64,000 nt of DNA from Nectonema munidae (Eukaryota; Nematomorpha; Nectonematoida; Nectonematidae): contig JAUIRK010000936.1 of assembly GCA_030549495.1 (NCBI GenBank), positions 1,270,001-1,334,000 of the forward strand, written 5' to 3'. Below the pieces are notes generated by a model. It saw nothing but the letters and a program-made list of their open reading frames with translations. It was not told where the DNA came from and made no database searches. A program made the translations under genes and the position numbers. Of this stretch, positions 63,501 to 64,000 are shown piece by piece (the stretch's first letter is position 1; each line of letters begins with the position of its first letter).

Positions 63501-63668
63501 ACAACTACTAAATAACATAAAAAGCATACAGATGAGGATTTAATATTTCGCCAGGCGTTTCTTCGTATTTGGAAATTCTTACATCTATAGGAGTATTAAT
63601 AATCCAAACATCTTTAATCCGATCAATGAAGGGTTTGGAAATCATGTCAAAAGGCAATAGAGAAGGAA
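33276..63668 (-). CDS. Pld: phospholipase D (PX-PH type, PLD1/PLD2 family), 3' part of gene
   Basis: 22 exons with correct GT-AG sites and continuous phase give 953 residues, missing only the N-terminus beyond the right edge. Exons from 5': 63668-63530, 57015-56887, 54656-54575, 53740-53675, 52737-52589, 51711-51409, 50473-50390, 49770-49686, 49604-49491, 49432-49293, 48139-48097, 48032-47922, 45332-45140, 45079-44961, 42786-42676, 42617-42507, 40462-40374, 40309-40146, 36993-36926, 36875-36658, 35110-34993, 33503-33276. Order: PX domain, PH domain, then the catalytic halves with HHEKICVID (HKD1) and [10 protein letters not shown] (HKD2), both intact. The enzyme hydrolyses phosphatidylcholine to phosphatidic acid and choline at membranes; PX and PH bind phosphoinositides. 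The segment between the HKD halves is short, like PLD2 or insect Pld. The C-terminus ends PASCFV rather than the usual ..WT. Introns range from 58 bases to 6.5 kb, the large ones filled with transposons. Confidence 0.95.
34993..35110 (-). CDS. Pld: Pld exon (C-terminal part)
   Basis: 118 bases: [20 protein letters not shown] then [19 protein letters not shown], matching DxxDPVSDxFxxxxWxxTAxxNxxIYxxVF. Confidence 0.93.
35240..35535. other. possible solo LTR of an old retroelement
   Basis: A GC-richer block beginning TGTGACGTTCGCACCCATCC in a Pld intron, with a TATATAAATAC box inside and no coding sequence. It looks like an isolated LTR-type terminal repeat. No second copy or target duplication is visible in the window, so this is only a guess. 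Fossil in any case. Confidence 0.25.
36658..36875 (-). CDS. Pld: Pld exon with HKD2
   Basis: 218 bases: [20 protein letters not shown] then [20 protein letters not shown] and a variable stretch ending SLRRRIF. The second HxKxxxxD motif and the following SANINDRS are intact. Confidence 0.96.
36926..36993 (-). CDS. Pld: Pld exon (ISFC.LRTH)
   Basis: 68 bases: [20 protein letters not shown] then KL. Family: YISFCGLRTHxxLxGxLVTELIYVHSK; the Gly is Ala here. Confidence 0.93.
36994..40145. other. Pld intron; hAT-like end at 38.5 kb
   Basis: A 3.1 kb intron. At 38390-38520 the - strand begins CAGGGCTCGGGAAGTGACC and contains GGAGCC and GCTCCGG words, typical of a hAT end; the other end was not found. 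A GC-richer patch at 37741-37930 is protein-like on the - strand but unassigned. No Pld exon lies here. Confidence 0.4.
40146..40309 (-). CDS. Pld: Pld exon (LLPGFEG motif)
   Basis: 164 bases: [20 protein letters not shown] then [20 protein letters not shown] and [11 protein letters not shown]. Strong match to [10 protein letters not shown]...GENSIxxRL. Confidence 0.95.
40374..40462 (-). CDS. Pld: Pld exon (NQFF)
   Basis: 89 bases: [20 protein letters not shown] then LYERIAKAI. Confidence 0.92.
40463..42164. other. Pld intron with an unassigned, broken protein-like relic
   Basis: On the + strand, opposite to Pld, 40640-40930 and 41400-41720 are GC-richer and read like decayed protein sequence (for example [20 protein letters not shown] and [18 protein letters not shown]). 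The arrangement would fit an old transposable element, possibly a retroelement, but no family can be named. It is broken in several places. Confidence 0.3.
42165..42466. mobile_element. Tigger-type MITE, 302 bases
   Basis: TA on both sides (42163-42164, 42467-42468). Ends CAGCAGACCCTTGCTAACTC and, as reverse complement, CACTAGAACCTCGTTAAGTC, each followed by GAAC. Non-coding. It sits 40 bases from the Pld exon that ends at 42507, just downstream of that exon's donor. Confidence 0.8.
42507..42617 (-). CDS. Pld: Pld exon (WSTG..HYIYIE)
   Basis: 111 bases, phase 0 to 0: [20 protein letters not shown] then [17 protein letters not shown]. The last residues join to NQFF in the next exon, giving the conserved YIENQFF. 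Confidence 0.94.
42676..42786 (-). CDS. Pld: Pld exon (LLPK segment)
   Basis: 111 bases, phase 0 to 0: [20 protein letters not shown] and a charged tail ending CEIQ. Confidence 0.88.
43200..44256. other. Pld intron sequence, nothing recognised
   Basis: Part of the 2.2 kb intron 42787-44960. AT-rich. Around 44190-44235 a 40-base word (ATGGTACGGTAGTGAA..) is shared with 56285-56325. Confidence 0.35.
44257..44350. mobile_element. hAT end fragment
   Basis: CAGGGGTTCTTAATCTGGGG followed by TGCAAGAACCCC: a hAT (Charlie-like) terminal sequence with its typical inner echo. The opposite end is not visible. Confidence 0.5.
44961..45079 (-). CDS. Pld: Pld exon (PRMPWHDI motif)
   Basis: 119 bases: [20 protein letters not shown] then [19 protein letters not shown], one of the most conserved parts of the family. 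Confidence 0.95.
45140..45332 (-). CDS. Pld: Pld exon (GKDYSNF motif)
   Basis: 193 bases: a variable Met-rich start ([20 protein letters not shown]), then [20 protein letters not shown] and PFV, conserved in all PX-PH phospholipases D. A Tigger element begins 34 bases upstream of its acceptor. Confidence 0.92.
45367..47593 (+). mobile_element. Tigger/pogo element, 2.2 kb, both ends present, transposase decayed
   Basis: Left end TAGTTAAACTTGCTTAAACC and right end, as reverse complement, CAGTCAAACCTTTCTAAACC, both followed by GAA, define the element. The transposase is on the + strand, opposite to Pld. It starts at ATG 46019 with a CENP-B-like N-terminus ([17 protein letters not shown]). The second CENP-B helix domain follows ([34 protein letters not shown]). 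Then come [28 protein letters not shown] (a catalytic Asp) and [20 protein letters not shown]. The tail ends near 47522. The first catalytic Asp (normally in DETG before FFRAMP) is lost, there is a TAA after DILKK, and frame changes occur near 46195, 46540, 46700 and 46810. Length and domain order are normal for Tigger; the copy is dead. Confidence 0.9.
47922..48032 (-). CDS. Pld: Pld exon (loop region)
   Basis: 111 bases, phase 0 to 0: [20 protein letters not shown], charged and not conserved. It fills the variable loop between the catalytic halves; the frame and sites fit both neighbours but homology is weak. Confidence 0.68.
48097..48139 (-). CDS. Pld: Pld micro-exon after HKD1
   Basis: 43 bases: [14 protein letters not shown], continuing RLTDVG of the family. 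Found from phase (1+42 bases) and good splice sites. Confidence 0.85.
49158..49236. mobile_element. very short Tigger-type MITE, about 80 bases
   Basis: Ends CAGTAGATCGGTTATAACGC and, as reverse complement, CACTAGATCCTTTATAACGC. Just upstream, 49091-49113 (CAGTAGATCCATTATAATGC) is a lone third end of the same type, so the element is either nested in, or a duplicate of, an older copy. It lies 57 bases from the HKD1 exon of Pld. Confidence 0.7.
49293..49432 (-). CDS. Pld: Pld exon with HKD1
   Basis: 140 bases: [20 protein letters not shown] then [14 protein letters not shown]. HxKxxxxD is intact; its His is one of the two catalytic His of the enzyme. Followed by a 58-base intron upstream (49433-49490). 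Confidence 0.95.
49491..49604 (-). CDS. Pld: Pld exon (before HKD1)
   Basis: 114 bases, phase 0 to 0: [20 protein letters not shown] then [14 protein letters not shown]. Confidence 0.92.
49686..49770 (-). CDS. Pld: Pld exon (LSP..LKRP motif)
   Basis: 85 bases: [20 protein letters not shown] then DNILKFKA. Confidence 0.92.
50106..50127. repeat. (CT)n microsatellite
   Basis: CTCTCTCTCTCTCTTTCTCT run in a Pld intron. A similar (CT)n run is at 36545-36560. Confidence 0.7.
50390..50473 (-). CDS. Pld: Pld exon (catalytic domain start)
   Basis: 84 bases: [20 protein letters not shown] then QIFICDW, the conserved entry into the first catalytic half (WxVDGxxYxxxxxxAxxxAxxxIFIxDWW). Confidence 0.93.
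51409..51711 (-). CDS. Pld: Pld exon (PH domain)
   Basis: 303 bases: [43 protein letters not shown] and [16 protein letters not shown]. This covers most of the PH domain and the sequence leading to the catalytic core. Confidence 0.93.
52589..52737 (-). CDS. Pld: Pld exon (PX-PH linker)
   Basis: 149 bases: [20 protein letters not shown] then [11 protein letters not shown] and FLRWKK. Matches FLxVSxLSFxxxLGxKGKEGxxxKRSGG at the start of the PH domain. The donor is GT followed by TTGT, a weak one. Confidence 0.88.
53675..53740 (-). CDS. Pld: Pld exon (end of PX domain)
   Basis: 66 bases, 22 codons, phase 0 at both ends: [20 protein letters not shown] then DL, matching QLEDYLxxxLxxxxYRNHxxxxEF. 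Confidence 0.88.
54146..54274. mobile_element. piggyBac-type MITE, 129 bases, inverted relative to the 24.8 kb copy
   Basis: Exact TTAA flanks (54142-54145, 54275-54278). Ends CCCATTAAGTACCATAG and, as reverse complement, CCCATTAAGCCCCAATG. The inner hairpin TGTTCCCAAATGGGAACA is a perfect 18-base palindrome in this copy. Lies in a Pld intron. Confidence 0.88.
54575..54656 (-). CDS. Pld: Pld exon (PX domain, middle)
   Basis: 82 bases: [20 protein letters not shown] then SQTPKIM. The LPHLP stretch corresponds to the Pro-rich PX loop. Confidence 0.88.
54817..54840. mobile_element. lone Tigger-type end
   Basis: CGGTAGAACCTCAAGTATGC then GAAC after a TA matches the Tigger terminal pattern; no partner end found. 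Confidence 0.4.
54945..55026. repeat. minisatellite, about four units of roughly 20 bases
   Basis: Units of GGCAAAAGGACAAAATAGAGT with small changes and length variation, in a Pld intron. Confidence 0.75.
55100..56880. other. Pld intron, unassigned repeat-like sequence
   Basis: AT-rich. A 12-base C run is at 56399-56411. At 56285-56325 ATGGTACGGTAGTGAA plus an A-rich tail is shared with 44190-44235. Confidence 0.35.
56887..57015 (-). CDS. Pld: Pld exon (PX domain core)
   Basis: 129 bases: [20 protein letters not shown] then FQALHSSLS. The RRYKHF motif carries the PX Arg that binds phosphoinositide phosphate. Confidence 0.92.
57278..57285. repeat. hAT target site duplication, left
   Basis: AGACATAC immediately before the element end; identical to 60452-60459. 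Confidence 0.85.
57286..60451. mobile_element. hAT element, 3.17 kb, with other hAT sequence inside
   Basis: Ends CAGAGGCGCACATCC and, as reverse complement, CAGGGGCGCACATCC, bounded by a perfect 8-base duplication AGACATAC. Inside are: a C run at 57779-57791; a TTF-type hAT fragment on the + strand (VTIRFNNW, 58537-58570); and a - strand transposase relic with its own, different end type (CAGTGCTTTTCAAACTTGAG starting at 60238). The block is therefore a nest of at least two hAT lineages, inserted as or grown into one unit in the largest Pld intron. Confidence 0.85.
58799..59617 (-). pseudogene. hAT transposase relic (ZBED/SCAND3-like)
   Basis: On the - strand, 59040-58846 reads [20 protein letters not shown], then [41 protein letters not shown]. 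This is the hAT C-terminal domain of ZBED5/SCAND3-type transposases (family: P.LA..AL..L..FATTYLCE.GFSALL.IKTK.RNRL.VEHDLR.AL..T.PRI..L). Upstream pieces in other frames (for example [16 protein letters not shown] near 59510-59560) show repeated stops and frame changes. Dead. Confidence 0.8.
60452..60459. repeat. hAT target site duplication, right
   Basis: AGACATAC, identical to 57278-57285. Confidence 0.85.
60460..63529. other. rest of the largest Pld intron, nothing recognised
   Basis: AT-rich with C-rich patches near 61490-61530. Open frames at 61405-61641 (+) and 61760-61951 (-) have no recognisable domain, and I found no transposon ends in pairs. Confidence 0.35.
63530..63668 (-). CDS. 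Pld: Pld exon (start of PX domain)
   Basis: 139 bases, starts with 2 bases of a split codon. Encodes [31 protein letters not shown], matching the stretch before and into the PX domain of PLD1. The donor is GTATGC. The upstream exon was not found within the window. Confidence 0.85.
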
Positions 63669-64000
63669 CTGAAAAGACATAAAAAAATTAAAATAAAACT
63701 CAAGTATCTTTAATTGGCAAATTCACAAATAATAATTTGGTGAACATCGAGATAATTCTATATTTAATTTGATAAAAATTAACCTCGGCAAAAGTACTCA
63801 ATTCCAACTCATGAGTTATGCAGAAGAACGTTAAATCATGAAGGCCTGATGTGTGTATTTATATAACAAAGGGGATACTCATTTCAGTGCCCAGCTTCAT
63901 TCAAACAGTAAAAACTCTTTGCATGAATGTTTACACAAGCATATTCGGTATGACGAGACCACATGTCATACGAAATTCCATTATCTATATAATAGGCTAG
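63669..64000. other. Pld intron at the window edge
   Basis: No exon with the required phase (ending with one base of a codon) and N-terminal PLD similarity could be supported. The first coding exon or exons of Pld should be to the right of the window. Confidence 0.4.

Noticed and set aside
63669-64000. Search for the first Pld exon
   Set aside because: ATG-containing stretches near 63785-63840 on the - strand do not give the required splice phase or an N-terminal PLD sequence.
1-64000. tRNA genes
   Set aside because: Scanned by eye for the GGTTCRANNCY B box with a plausible cloverleaf; none was convincing. A covariance-model scan would be decisive.

Overview
This is AT-rich eukaryotic DNA. 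Genes are split by GT-AG introns, and spaces between genes and large introns are packed with decayed DNA transposons. Protein similarity (a PX-PH phospholipase D and a signal-peptide LRAT-domain enzyme) and the transposon mix (hAT, Tigger/pogo, piggyBac, foldback-like) point to an animal, most likely an invertebrate such as a repeat-rich arthropod. The species cannot be fixed from sequence alone. There are no operons, no CRISPR array, and no tRNA or rRNA gene that I can recognise.

Layout. (1) 0.2-1.9 kb: broken piggyBac transposase, + strand. (2) 3.5 kb: an orphan exon of an isochorismatase-domain protein. (3) 4.1-4.6 kb: foldback-like element with repeat-built inverted termini. (4) 6.2-9.3 kb: a two-exon LRAT-domain gene on the - strand, complete from start codon to poly(A) signal, with a palindromic MITE in its intron. 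(5) 9.3-33.2 kb: gene-poor transposon graveyard holding hAT relics (11.8, 21.9, 26.0, 28.4-29.7 kb), a 0.77 kb foldback-like element, a 0.5 kb inverted repeat, piggyBac MITEs and a Tigger MITE. (6) 33.3-63.7 kb: one large - strand gene for a PX-PH phospholipase D (PLD1/PLD2 family). I could read 22 coding exons with continuous phase, about 953 residues, running from inside the N-terminal half to the stop codon; the first exon or exons lie beyond the right edge.

The phospholipase D gene mixes very short introns (58-81 bases) with introns of 1.4-6.5 kb enlarged by transposons. These include a Tigger element with both ends, a nested hAT block with a perfect 8-base target duplication, a piggyBac MITE and several Tigger MITEs. 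The exons are clean and the transposons are decayed, so this is a functional host gene in a repeat-expanded setting.

The points most worth a second look are: two elements whose long inverted termini are built from short motifs repeated about every 16 bases; a 130-base piggyBac MITE family with exact TTAA flanks and a strong inner palindrome; a hAT insertion whose uninterrupted counterpart survives 5.5 kb away; a 170-base inverted duplication whose two arms encode the same peptide; and a phospholipase D with an unusual C-terminus. I found no wholly new multi-gene system.
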